From Andrena cerasifolii (Eukaryota > Arthropoda > Insecta > Hymenoptera > Andrenidae), in the NCBI RefSeq assembly GCF_050908995.1, contig NC_135118.1, forward strand, positions 15,199,501 to 15,263,500: a DNA stretch of 64,000 nucleotides, in the 5' to 3' direction. How positions within the stretch are numbered: position 1 is the stretch's first letter; each line of letters starts with the position of its first letter. The notes beneath the pieces are model-generated. The model did no database searches. It was not told where the DNA came from and saw only the letters and a list, made by a program, of their open reading frames with translations. The translations under genes and the position numbers were made by a program. Positions 22,516-34,740 of the stretch are shown here, piece by piece.

Positions 22516-25500
22516 ATGGTGTCTGGGGACCACGACAGGTTGCCGCCCGAGCCGCAGAATTACGTGAAATGTTTTTACGACCTCTTCAAAAGCATCGCCG
22601 AGGCACAGAGGTTCGAAACCCGTATAACCTCCTTTAAGCTTTGTTTACTTGACGCTTTTGGCGGTGACTTCATCTGTCATTTATCAAGCTCAACAATTAT
22701 CATAGAAATCCCGATGACTTAAGCCTATTCTTATTCAACACGTCGATTGGCGTAAAAAAATCTAGGAAAATCTATGATAATCCACTTATGTTTCCAAAGT
22801 AACCTAAAATAGTTTGTTTATTAAAATTCATGTATGCTCAAGGGATTGTCAGTTTGACAGCTCCCGTCTAAATAGCACACCGACCTCCTGGGCACATTAT
22901 ATTTAACATTTTCGATTGTTTATTCTCGGTAGATTCATAAAAACATGTAATTAGAGACTAAACATATAATTGAAATAATTAGACACTAATAAGGATAATC
23001 TAATACATTTTAAATACATTTGGAAGTATCTGCGAGTAAGATTTCTCCTGTTGTATGGAAGCTTTATGTAGCAGAAATTTTTATTTCCAGAAGTAGAGAG
23101 GAATGGAGAAAATGTAAAAAAAGTAAATCTGTACGAAAGAGAGACAAAAAAAAGGTATTCATTCGTTCTACCATTGGACGCTTTTTGTAATGAGATTTAA
23201 CTGGTGTTCTCAATATTTACAGATTGATTTAAACGGGGATTTAAATTATAATAATCCACCAGAAATAGAATTATCTTGCAATGCCTCCGCGTTCGCTGTA
23301 TTCGCTAGCGTTAGGAGCGCTATTTTGGAGAGATATGCTAGGACAACAAATGAAGTATATAGAGCATCAAACTGCAATTCTCCGCCACCAGAGCTTAATG
23401 AAACTATTGATACAGAAAGTGACGAGGAAGATAGGATATCGACTATACAGAGTTTACCAAAGGTAATATCGTGCGCGTCTCGTGCATAACCGATGTGATA
23501 TATAAATCCAAGTATTTTCAGATTGTAGGTATCGGTTTAAGAAGCGTTTTTACATTGATGCGGGAAAGTAGAACAATTGAACCTCTTTTATGCACAAAAG
23601 CACTATCAGCTTTACTGGATATATTACAAGGACAACTTCCCGAAGGCCTCAAATCTGAACCAGACGATGTTATTGGTAAAGCATATAACATTCTCTTTCA
23701 GTACATTGCGATTCTCGTTCTGAAAACTTGTATTTCCTTATAGATCCACTCTTCGACCTGCTGTTGGACCTTGCAACTTCGCACGGCCCTGAATCAGCAG
23801 CAGCGAATGACGGCAGTCATTTGACTGCTGTCGCTTGTGCATGTTTATTGAGTCTTGTGGTCGTTAGAGGTGATACCGGCCGTTTACTGGCAGCGATAGC
23901 TGCGTTACTCATGTGTCCCAGAGCGTTAGCAGTTCAAAATATCCAAGTAAATAGTCTTTCGAGTTCATAGTGATCTGTTGCAGCTTCTCGACGGATTTGT
24001 ATTACAGCTTCTACGTTTTAGATGCCATGTGTATTGACATCCTTACAAAGAAGCGTACAAGCTGTTTTACTTGGAAAACTTGCACGACCAGACTGGATTA
24101 CATATGGAGTTCCTAAATGTTCTAAGATTTATACCTCTACGCTTAAGTTACCAAATGAAATAAATAATATAATATTGAATGGAAGGAGTTTTGTGAGTGA
24201 TGGAAAGTACCTGTATCTACATACAAGTAGAGGATTATTAAAGATTGGCAGTGGCCATGGCGGAACCATTTGGGGTCACGTATACATTCAGAAGGCGGAT
24301 TTTTATCCGACAGAGACGGGTTGGCTTGGTTACGCAAATGTCAGTTAATTACGAACCTTTAATTTATTAACATGCGAGAGGCATCCTCATCGATACTGAA
24401 TTCTGTTTTTTCTTTTCAGAGTACATTATATTTTAAATGTACACCCAGGAAACAAAGTGAATTATTGATTATCGATGCAGAAACTCTTGTAGTCACAGGA
24501 ATTGCGGTTTTAGAGGGTCGTGATTGGTCGTCTTCTGTTATGTTCTCGGACGGTGAATGTCTGGGAATGATAACAGCTGGAAAAGATGTTAGTTATCGAC
24601 GTTGTTAATTAGTTTTCTTACAATTTCCAATACTCGGCGAGACCAATTCTATCTTCTTAATTTGAACAGGATGGTTTTGTGGTCAGAACAATAAACACTT
24701 TAAGTAATCCAGTAACAGTCGCATCAGAGTTGCCATTAAAATTAGCAAGAAAGTACGTGGACGTTTTTGGATATGCCGCGTTTGATGAAGAGCAAGCCGT
24801 TCATACGTTAAATCCGGGCTGCGACGATGAAATTGTCACGGTTGCAGCAGGAAAGGAATTCGCTTTGCTGAAAACTGTGTCTTCAAAAGTAAATAGCAAT
24901 CTGTTTCTCAGTATGGCGAAGCAGAAAATTGTATTCGAATGTGAAATTTATCTCGCATCGTGTGTTAAAGGTGCTGTATAGCGGGAAAGGCAGTTGTCTT
25001 GGTATGAAAAGTAATACAAGGCCTAACAGATGGGTAGAACTGAGCCTTGGGAAAGGACCAAGACTCGTCAATTTCGCAGCTGGTCATGACGGACAGCATG
25101 TCGTTATGATTATGGAAGATGGTTCGGTTCTGTTCGCTGGCACTGCCCGGCGCGGAGAAGATGGCGATAATAGTGAGTACACCGTGAGATTCGAATATAA
25201 AATCCATGTGATTTGCAATTTTACATGAAACCGACGTGTACTCTTTATTTTCAGATAAAGCTCGTCGACAACTTAAGCCAGTTAAACCGAAAAAGATAGC
25301 AAAGGTAGAAGGGCAGTTTGTCGTAGACGCTGCCTGCAATAACGGATCGACGGCTTTGGTCACAAAAGAGGGTTCTTTATTGATGTTCGGCAAAGATACA
25401 TTGCACAGCGATCCGGTTTCAGGAGTGGTCACTGATCTCAAAGATGTCTGCGTTGTTCACGTCTCGTTAGGAAAGGCTCATGCCGCGGCATTAACTAACA

Positions 25501-28500
25501 AAGGTCACCTGTACACATTCGGAATTAACAATAAAGGACAGTGCGGTAGAGATTTCACAACGGTCCACGCCGTTAATAAGGATACCACGGTGGTTGCTAT
25601 GGAAATGGGCACAGCGGAAGACGAGCTTTTAGTGACCGAAGAAGGTAGTTACGCGCAGAACAGCTTCATTTATTGCTTCTAATGCAAGCAATTAATACTT
25701 CTATATCTACTTAGATGGTGCAGAACCTTCGGAAGACTGGGAAGACACGAAAAGGATGTGCCTTCCGGGACAACATCAGTGGAGGCACCGAGTTTGTATG
25801 ATTTGCACAGTATGCCGGGAATGCACCGGTTACAGTATATCGTGCTTGAGCACTATACGTCCAGATCGGAACCCAGGCCAGTAAGTGTCTCGAGTATGTC
25901 TTACGTAGAACGAGAAATTAAGTCCACCTGTTTTCAGGGAATGTGGATGTGGCGAAGGTGACAGTGGATGCGCGGAATGCGGATGTTGTCGCACTTGCGC
26001 CAGAAAAAGTTGTAATGGCAATATAAAATTTAATCCTAAATTGGTCTGTTGACATTAACTGTATTCTCACGCATGTCGTATCGCATTTTAGGTAGAACGG
26101 GTTCGAATTTCCGAGAATATTTACAAAGACGATTGGGAGCAATAAGGCAGAGGCAGAGAACCAAGGCAGGCCCGAGTACAGCGAAGTATCGACTAAAAAT
26201 TAAAGGTTTGTGAAATAGTTATATCGTAGTGCAGCGATAGTAGTTACGCAGAATTTAATATAACACTCAATTGTGTGCGAAATAGCTGGGCCAAGCGTGG
26301 CGCAGAAAAGTTCTGCTGGGAAGATGGCATTGGGATTGAGTAGTAACTTAATGACTGAGGAAAGTGTTGGAGGAAGTGATATAGAACGAGGCGACGCAGC
26401 AAGAATTGCTAATATACCACCAGCTAGAGTTCCTATCCCCAGCGAGAGCCCTGTGGTTCAAGTAACGTGTGGATTGCATCACACAGGTAGCGTTCACGTC
26501 TTTTGTAACAAGTTCGCGAAATGCGATTTTAAAAGTTACATTATAATATCTTATGCAGTGGTGCTTTTACAAAGTGGAGAAGTTTATACATTTGGGAGCA
26601 ATGTATATGGCCAATTAGGTGTGGGGGACGTAGTGGCACATGGTGGACCAGTTCTTGTGAAATTATCCGGAGTAGCTACACAGGTTGCTGCTGGAAGTAA
26701 TCATACTGTTGTGCTTACATCAAAGGGCGAAGTGTTTACGTTCGGAGCTTACCAAGTTTGTATCTTTCTTAAAGTTACGATCACCATAGGACTTCAATTA
26801 TAATATTCTTACATTTGCGTCTCTTATATATAGAAAGGACAGTTGGGTATGAATTGGTGGAACGGGCAAAACGAATCGTCAAATACTGTTTCGCAAGCTA
26901 GCCGTCGTTCCGATAGGACCCAGCCGTGGCATAGTTTTCCAAATATAGTTCCAAATATCGGTCCACGATGGGGCAGGCGAGCAACATGGATCGGTGCGAC
27001 TGGAGATCAGACCTATGTCAAAATTGATGAAATAAATTCTATTAGTTTAACGAGGAGTACTGTTATGGCAAATAAAAACTGCATAAGTATGTTCCTTGTG
27101 AATCATCGTACCACCATTACCATGCTGCAGCTATGCTTAACTATGAAAAAATTGTTTCAGTTTTAATTCCACATCAAAATGATCACGCGAATTCCTGCAA
27201 ATGTTTAGTCATAAGCAAAAGGGATGGCACGTGTAATAGTTACAGCGGGACAGATCAGGTCGACTTCAATAATTGTGCGACGTGCTTAGATCCCTTGTAT
27301 AACGTAATCTGGACATTCAATCCGTCAAATAATGAAATAAGTTTATATAATATTATCTCAACGGAAGCTAGAACGATCCCTGGTTTGGAGGTTTCCATTC
27401 TGAGTCCAGGCTTGGCACTGCCGATAGTATCGAATTGTTTTGTAACGCGTTCTCAAGCTGCAATGCATTTGCTGGGTTGTTTGGACACTCTGACACAAGC
27501 ACAAGATGAAAGTTTGTGTATAATTGAGGAGAATGAATGCAACCAGGCAACACACGGCAAGGTTTACAGTCGCGAGGACTTTGTCACGGTTAATAGATTC
27601 GAAAGTGCGTGCAAAAGAGATAAACGAATCAAATAGGTAATCTGCTCCTTTAACTAGTTTATATTAAATATATATTTCTAGGTCACGGCGGTGGTTGGGG
27701 CTATTCCGCTCATTCAATCGAGGCTATCAGATTTATGCCTGATACTGACATTTTACTTGGTGGATACGGCTTATTCGGAGGTCGAGGAGAATATACGGCA
27801 AAAATAAAAGTAAATATCAATTCGTAAAACCTAATATTTTAATATGTTATTTTTACAAATTTTTTTTTAGCTTTTTGATATTGGAATGGATGGAGGAGAC
27901 CAAGAGAATGATGGTGAGCTTTTGGCAGAATCGGAGGAAATACCATACGAATGTGGACCGAGGCAAAAATACTCACTCTTATTTGACGAACCGATCGCTT
28001 TGCAAGCAAACAGGTGGTACGTTGCATGGGCCAAAATCAGTGGCCCTTCCAGCGACTGTGGATCTGGTGGTCAAGGAATGGTCACGGCAGAGGATCAGTT
28101 AGTAAAGCTAATCATTTCTACTGCAACTAGACGAAATTTAGAATATAGTATAATCTTTATGATTTACACTTTTAGAGTAATGTTTTATTTCAAATCGTCA
28201 AAAAGATCTAATAATGGGACGGATGTGAACGCTGGGCAGATTCCACAGTTATTGTACCGCGTTGTTACACCGGAGAATCAAACTCCTAACAGGCAAAGGG
28301 ATCACATCGAACCCGTTTATGTATTGAAAAGAGATTTCAGTAGAACAGTCACCAAAGTATGCATTTACTTGTTTAACATTGTACTTGATTAAACACCGGA
28401 GATGTTATTTCCTGTAATGTATGTTTTCCAGGAATGTTTTCAGTCATTGATATCTCTTCTCCAATGGAGCTGGAATACATTAAAAGCTGCATTAAACGAT

Positions 28501-31500
28501 AACGTGGTTCATACCACTTCCCCTTCACACGCCTTACTTGAAATGGAACGTTTGGTTTATATTAGTAAAGCTACTCTACGGTTACTTAGAACTTACACCA
28601 ATGAAATTTATCCAAATCAAGGTACGTAGCGAATCTTATCCCAAATATTGTATCTTATTTTAACACAATCTTACTAATGATTTGCAGTCGGCAAGAAAAC
28701 TCCACCCGAGTCGGTGCGCCTGGCGGAATGCATTGGCGAAGTGCGTGCGCTGTTACATCAAATTTTATCCGATACCGTGCCATTAAATACAAAAAGTAAA
28801 GGAAAAACGCGGTCAAGTAAAAGTAAGTTCGATATACTTCTATGTTTTTCTACTTGAATTTGTGTCTTACATCGTGATATCGAAACATAAATAACATCGT
28901 TCAACAGGTGCTTGTGCCATAAACAATAAGCTGACGAGTAGTATACTACACGAATGTCATACAACATTCGTAGCCTGTTACCATGCATTTTATCCCACGG
29001 CGTATTTAAAGTGGACTAGTCTCTGTGAACTATTATCTGAAGTGGATAGAGTAAGTACCTCTTAACCGCCTTATAAGCAGAAATATATCGTTACATAATC
29101 TGACGCCTGTGATAATTCGCAGGATCAAGGAAGGACTACGAAAGATGAACTGTTGTCAGCGGTTCTGGCCTCGTTGTGCAATCCTACCATCCGTCTTCGA
29201 TGTACATTTCCGATTTTAAATAATATTATGGATAGTAGCGACAGCATAAAGCTGCAGCTTAGCCTGTCCGACAATACAGGCTTATTAATGACGAATTCCA
29301 CGGAGAACCACCAGTATCCGATTTTAGTCGAGCAGATCAGTTACAAGTCTCAAGTGGAGAGTTCCGGCAAAGAGACTTTAACTTGGACATTCCGCGATGT
29401 TCTCGATAGGCTGTTGGACCTGATTCTAGTCCCCGTGAAGAAAAGTCTTTGCAGAGAGAAGACTCAATCGCTGCCAGATTTGGTCCTTCATTGCTGTTAT
29501 TTGTTGGCACGGGTTATAGCCGAATTAGCGGTGCAATCTAGCGGTAACGAGGATGAGATTCAAGCTGCTTGCGGCCGACTTATGTACACTACACCTTCGA
29601 GATTCACTCGAGTGAATCAGACGAGATCGTGGAACACTGGTAATGGTTCTCCAGACGCGATTTGCTTCTCGGTTGATCGACCTGGTATCGTTATCGCTGG
29701 AGTGGGCATCTACGGAGGTGTTGGAGTGTACGACTATGAATTGGAGCTACTCGACGATGTGAGTGCCACTGTCTTTTAATCGTCGACGTAACTTAAATAA
29801 CGACGCGAATATTATTACGTTATACGTTTTACAGCAAAATAACACTGGCAATGATCCATCTCACACCCAACGGTGGAGTAGCTTGGACTTCACGCGCGGC
29901 TCCTTCGGGCCAGATGATTGCGTTAACGACATGGTAGAATTAAAATTTGATAAACCCGTGCCCATTAAGGAGAATGTAAAGTATGCTATCAGACTAAGAA
30001 ACCGCGGCGGGCGTACAAGTAATGGCGACGGTGGCCTGAGCGTTGTCAAAGGACCGGATGGATCAACTTTTACTTTCACGGCTTGCTCCCTCAGCTTCAA
30101 CGGTATGTTCTTAACAGTGAAATAACGTCTCTTCCGTTTAAGAAAATATCACAATACGTTTTATCCGTACAGGCACGACGCAAACCAGAGGTCAAATACC
30201 ACACATCCTCTATTACTCAAACCCCCAAGATTCTGAAGGCCAACCTACGAGCAAAGCTATGGCCGAAGTGCAAGCACGGAAGTGTACTCTTGCAATGACA
30301 GCAACGATAATCCAACGGTCCAATGAAATTCTGGCACTGGCAAGAGAAAGGGCAGAGGAAGTTGTAGCCACTGAAGTCCTCGGGAATGCGGCATTTGTAA
30401 CTACTCTTTTGCCATTGGTTATGGCGCATATCAGCCCTTTGGCCACATCAGATCCGAGGGTAACTACCATTATCTTCGTATAATAATAACTACGAATACG
30501 TAATTTTGAAATCCGGTTCTGAACAATTATATTCCTCCTCAGAGCGGAGTACAGGTTCTCACGTTAATACAAGAGATGCTTCCCCACGTTGCGGCACTTA
30601 ACTTACTATCTACAATGGGATCGTTTCAAATGCCTCAACACATTGAACTTCAGTCCCATGCTCCTCCACCCGCCACGACTAGCCATCACTATACCTGGCT
30701 GGAAAGCGATCACCCTTATAAACCTGCTACGGTATCCCACTACAGAGTCACGTTTCCGGATACGGTGAAATGGTTAACCATTGAATTCACGGCAGAGTGT
30801 GGTACCGCGCAGCCAGAAGATTATTTGCAACTCTACATTCCAAATATAATTTCAAAGGCTCACACGGGGTAACTAGAATTAGTTTACGTTACATCGAACT
30901 TCCACAGGAGGGAGAATGTAATTAAGCCGTTTATTTGACGCTGTTTCAGAAGGCCCGTAAACACGACGGTGGAGGATACACCTTTGCACTGGCCTGTGCT
31001 ACATAAACTGAGCAACGTGCAAAGCCAATGGCCTCAAAGCGCGGTCGTGTTACCAGGTAGATATCCTTTGCGGCACAGTTTAAGCATTACGATTAACATT
31101 GTAATTAACCGACATGCTTATTGTCTCAGGGAACGAAGTAATATTCTCACTGGAGACTGCGTCGGATTACATGAAAAACGACAGAGCAGTTACATATGGT
31201 TTTAAGTGTCTGGTTATTGGATACGAATGGATAACTTCGGGGAACGGTTTGAGGAATGTAGAAACTGAATTGTCGTTCCTTGGCGGAGCCTGTGCCGCTA
31301 GCCTAATGAAGAAGAACCTCGCCCTGCCGGCTGTGTGTAGTACGTATCATTATTTAATTTATACGAATCATTCTCATAGCGTTCCAATGCTTCGGAATTA
31401 ATATGCATTCTCTTGAAAATGCTCATTCGCACGTGCTATTTGTTTCGGCGTCTAATGAGTCTGTGGGCACGCTTGCAGACGAAGAAGTGGAAGAGGATTT

Positions 31501-31623
31501 GGAGGCGATGCAAGAGACCGCGAAGAGAATTTTCTCCATGCACTCGACGTTGCTCGGACGAGGATTTGCCCTGGCATCACCACCTACCGTCTCCCAGGCT
31601 CTCGACGGCGTTCTTCCATTCAG
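22516..31623 (+). CDS. hiw: E3 ubiquitin-protein ligase Highwire (MYCBP2/PAM/RPM-1), N-terminal half
   Basis: Thirty exons splice in consistent phase: 22516-22610, 23091-23154, 23223-23462, 23522-23675, 23744-23946, 24022-24339, 24420-24587, 24670-24888, 24971-25172, 25255-25644, 25715-25880, 25938-26008, 26092-26205, 26286-26486, 26559-26755, 26834-27086, 27131-27604, 27682-27809, 27871-28097, 28176-28356, 28432-28621, 28688-28822, 28908-29050, 29123-29758, 29835-30102, 30173-30459, 30543-30868, 30950-31056, 31130-about 31332, about 31460-31623. They give about 2,180 residues that follow vertebrate MYCBP2 in order: basic N-terminus, SLQRSVQAVLLGK region, RCC1-like repeats, PHR1, PHR2, then LEEDLEAMQE. 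ATG 22516 has a good insect context (CAACATGG). Highwire is the presynaptic ligase that restrains synaptic growth and axon injury signalling, targeting Wallenda/DLK and Nmnat. The last exon ends in a clean donor (GTGAGT) and no later exon is found, so Filamin-like and RING parts lie outside. Exons 1 and 29-30 have the least certain edges. Confidence 0.95.
24670..27086 (+). other. hiw: Highwire RCC1-like domain block
   Basis: Residues about 415-1,018 hold repeated RCC1-type blades: GSLLMFGKD, GHLYTFGINNKGQCG, GEVYTFGSNVYGQLGVGD and GEVFTFGAYQ-KGQLG, each preceded by a glycine-histidine/asparagine turn such as AAGSNHTVVL. In MYCBP2 homologues this propeller-like part acts in regulatory interactions rather than catalysis. 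The blades are split over nine exons. Confidence 0.9.
25715..26008 (+). other. hiw: Cysteine-rich insertion within the RCC1 domain
   Basis: Two exons encode dense cysteines, CMICTVCRECTGYSISC followed by CGCGEGDSGCAECGCCRTC. The same insertion is present at this position in vertebrate MYCBP2. The spacing looks metal-binding (CxxC pairs), but no named zinc-finger class fits. Function inferred only. Confidence 0.8.
27682..28356 (+). other. hiw: Highwire PHR domain 1
   Basis: Residues about 1,177-1,340, beginning at GGGWGYSAHSIEAIRF and running through ILLGGYGLFGGRGEYTAKIK and CGSGGQG to NNGTDVNAGQIPQLLYR. PHR domains are beta-sandwich folds specific to PAM/Highwire/RPM-1 and BTBD1/2-type proteins, and mediate partner binding. 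Confidence 0.92.
29123..30459 (+). other. hiw: Highwire PHR domain 2
   Basis: Within these three exons the domain proper starts near residue 1,675 with RSWNTGNGSPDAICFSVD, continues with GIVIAGVGIYGGVGVYDYE, and closes with TACSLSFNG-TTQTRGQIP and HILYY. Its layout parallels PHR1. It is followed by a helical stretch of about 80 residues before the next exon. Confidence 0.92.
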
Positions 31624-33373
31624 GTGAGTGCTAAATTGTAACGCTTGACTCTGCACGATCTGTAGTCGGTAAAGGAATGGGACTGAAAAGGAAGGGTGCC
31701 GTCGTTGGTAACGCCAGCATTACCTTACTCGTCGAATGTTGTTTTACTCGACGAACAAAACGCGTTTGTTACAAACATCACAATTTTTTTTGCTCATATC
31801 GGTTCCATTCCGGTATCACTCTGCTAAAAGTAGATTGGTAGATAGGTGAAACCGGCGGTGCGGTAAAACCACTAAAAATGAAGCGTTTCTGCTTATCAGT
31901 TGAACATACAACGGTGACTAATTCACGAATCTGTATACACGGTGTCGCGCAATTAATAGTAGAAGCGAGAAGGTGGTGATTCTAGATGAGAAGAAAAATC
32001 GAGACTGTATAAAATTTCTAACTAGCTCCATTTTCGAGAAAAGTTAAGTTCGAATTTAAAGCGCCGAAGTACCTCCCCAGGGTACCCCTCGGGCATGAAG
32101 AACTATTATACTTCGGTGCACGCATACTCAGGCAGAATTCAAACTGAATTCTCTCGAAAATCAAGGGAGTCACAAAAAAACTTCACTAATTTTCGACTTT
32201 CACATTTACGGTCACCCTTCTCTCTGGGTACCACCGGTTACAAAACGGCCCCGTATAATCCCACGCTATCAACGCGTTACACAGTCACGTTTGTCCCCGC
32301 GTCTTGTTTTCACACGAGTGACCGAAAATAGCCAATAATCGATACAGCGAAGCATCACGGACTTCCACGCAAATACGACGCGTTTATATTCATGTCATAT
32401 GAAGGGAGAAAAAAAAAATAAGCGGCGAGTCGGAAAGGGGTGTTTGGGAGGGCATGCAAGATATATTTCGGGAATATCGATTGGGCATCAGAGTCGGGGG
32501 TTGTTCTATGCATCAGCTTTGTCTTTTTATTTTCTCCTGGTCGATGGTACGGCGTTTCAATGTAAAACAAATTATACACAGTCGGCTGTCGTTATATCAC
32601 AGTCTCACGATAATTACAACTAAACCGTCGTTACAATACTTAATCTGTCGCCAAAATACGATAATTGTACGCGCATACTCACGTGCTGCCGTTCTCGTCT
32701 GCGTCTCGCGGACGTTAGGCACCTCTGTGTCGCTTCTTTTCTCGCGCGTCCACGCTAATTGGCCCGTGCCCCTTTAACGAAGCTCAAGGTAAAGGCGCGC
32801 GAAGGCCGCTGAATAAGAATCTCGGATGTTCCGAGGACCGATTTCTCTCCGCCCGGCTTGCCCGCGGATCAAAAGATAGAGAAAAGGGGAGGAAGGAACG
32901 TCGCGAAAGTCGTTACGGGGCAGCGAGCGCGGCCGCATCAATAATGCATGGCTCACATTTGCGCGAGATAGCCGCACATGTCGAGGACAAAGCGCCCGCG
33001 GTATTCGCATTGTACTTTTAAAACGCAAAGCAGTCTGGCAATACGGATCGTCGTTCTCGCGAGGCAGCTTCGTTTGGCGCTTCAGCTATTTCCCCGTTTC
33101 TGGAATTCCGAAAACGTCGCTTTCCCTTTCACTCGTCGCGGTGCAGCTCCCTCGGGGATCGTCAGCTGATCCCGTAATTAGCCACCGGAGGCGCGGTCTT
33201 GGGAGCCGTTGCGGGATGCTGTAACCAATGTGTATGCGTTATTCGGGGATCCGCGCCCGAGATTATCGTTCGCGCCTCCCTAGGCGAGCTCGTGGATCGA
33301 TAACGTTTCGCAGCGGACCGCTGGCGCGTTTATCGGAATTGGATGGCGATCAGAATGATAACAATAACAACAA
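31624..33373. other. Start of long Highwire intron; no exon seen
   Basis: Follows the GTGAGT donor at 31,624. There are no frames resembling the next expected Highwire segment. Composition moves from AT-rich to CpG-rich near 32.7 kb. It also contains the far 3' UTR side of the minus-strand gene. Confidence 0.5.
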
Positions 33374-33379
33374 TTTATT
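33374..33379 (-). terminator. AATAAA polyadenylation signal candidate for the minus-strand gene
   Basis: Reads AATAAA on the minus strand, about 1.36 kb past the stop codon at 34,741. In this GC-rich setting the hexamer is less likely by chance than in the AT-rich half, but other signals may be used. Confidence 0.35.
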
Positions 33380-34740
33380 GGCGAAGTCCAAAGCTCATAA
33401 ATAAACATATCGTAGTAACAAAATGATACAGTAAATCAACGGGTCCGGCGGCGAACGGTGCTCGAATAGTTCGACGAGGGTCGGGGTCACGCTTGTTATT
33501 CCAACTGAATCCATTCTGCAAGTGATACGATGAGAGTCTAAGTTCTTGATCTGCGCGTTCGAATATCGCGGTAATTTCATGCCCGTATTGTCAAGGAAGT
33601 GTCAGGTAATATCTTTATTGTGTTACAAGCACAACGAGAAACTCGGTGGAAGGCCGAACGTCGAGTACAGGGATTCTCGAACGATCGGCTCTCGGTTTCG
33701 AAGTCCGCGTATTATTCGGCTACCTTCTATTTCGTTTCCTGCTCGAGCGTCTCTAAATGGCGTGCGCTTGAACTGACGTCTGTATAGGAATGGCACTGCT
33801 TCCCGAGCGGACTGCTAGACGCTGGTCCTCTTTTCCGTTGCGAGGAGTCTCGCTCGAATCGTTGGTCAACGCGCGACGGTAGGTCGACAAGCGTGCTCGG
33901 TAAACTTAAAGCGACGAAGCGCGAAAGGTCGGTCCGATCGCGTAACTCCCGCGAGACAGCGTGTTTAGGATTCCCCGTCGCATTGCCTTTGTCTAGGGTC
34001 CCTCCTCTTCGTCCCTTCGATTCGCTTTCATTTTCATTGACGGCAAAGTTCGGTCTTCGCGGACGACACTGGCCTTCCTTTCGAAAGCAGCTGCTTAACA
34101 GTAAAACTTAACTAACAACGACCGTCGATTATCCCACGCGCGTGACCTCGATCGAAAAGAAACCGGGAAATTCTCAATTGTCCGGAGGAACGTGACTGCC
34201 TTCGAAGGATAAAAAAGAAAGAAGAAAGAACGAGCAGCCAGATGCTTGTGTACGGGAGAACTGGGTTGAAACGTGTCGGGATAATCGGCGGGCGTTCGTG
34301 ATATGTGAATGGAAGCTTACGAACTGCCTTGTACTAGAGGATAGTCGGTTAAATTGAAAACAAGAGGCTCGAGATCGTGTCTCCCGCGATCTATTCATTT
34401 CCAATTACGCAACACGGCTTATCGGTAAATAGTACATGGAAAACTTTGATCTCCAACGAACGCGGGTGGCGTAGGTGTCGCGTTATTCGCTAGTGTTCCG
34501 CCTCTGATCCCCGGTTTACGTTCATCACTCGCACGCGCGTTAACACAGCCTGTTCAAACTGTCCTTGGCGCTGTGAAAACGGGCGCACGTGCTCGTCGCA
34601 CGTCGTCGGTCACTGAAACACAACGTGTCCACGACGCTTCAGAGCTTGTACACGCGAAAACGGCTCGACGTGTCGGACCACTCGAATTCCTCTTCGACTC
34701 GAGCAACGGCGGCCCTGGCCGAGCCGCACGAGGGTTCTCG

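Noticed and set aside
22609..22622. GGTTCGAAACC string resembling a tRNA box B
   Set aside because: No box A or acceptor-stem pairing upstream, and it overlaps the exon 1 edge of Highwire.
24965..25441. 158-codon minus-strand frame
   Set aside because: Antisense shadow of two Highwire exons.
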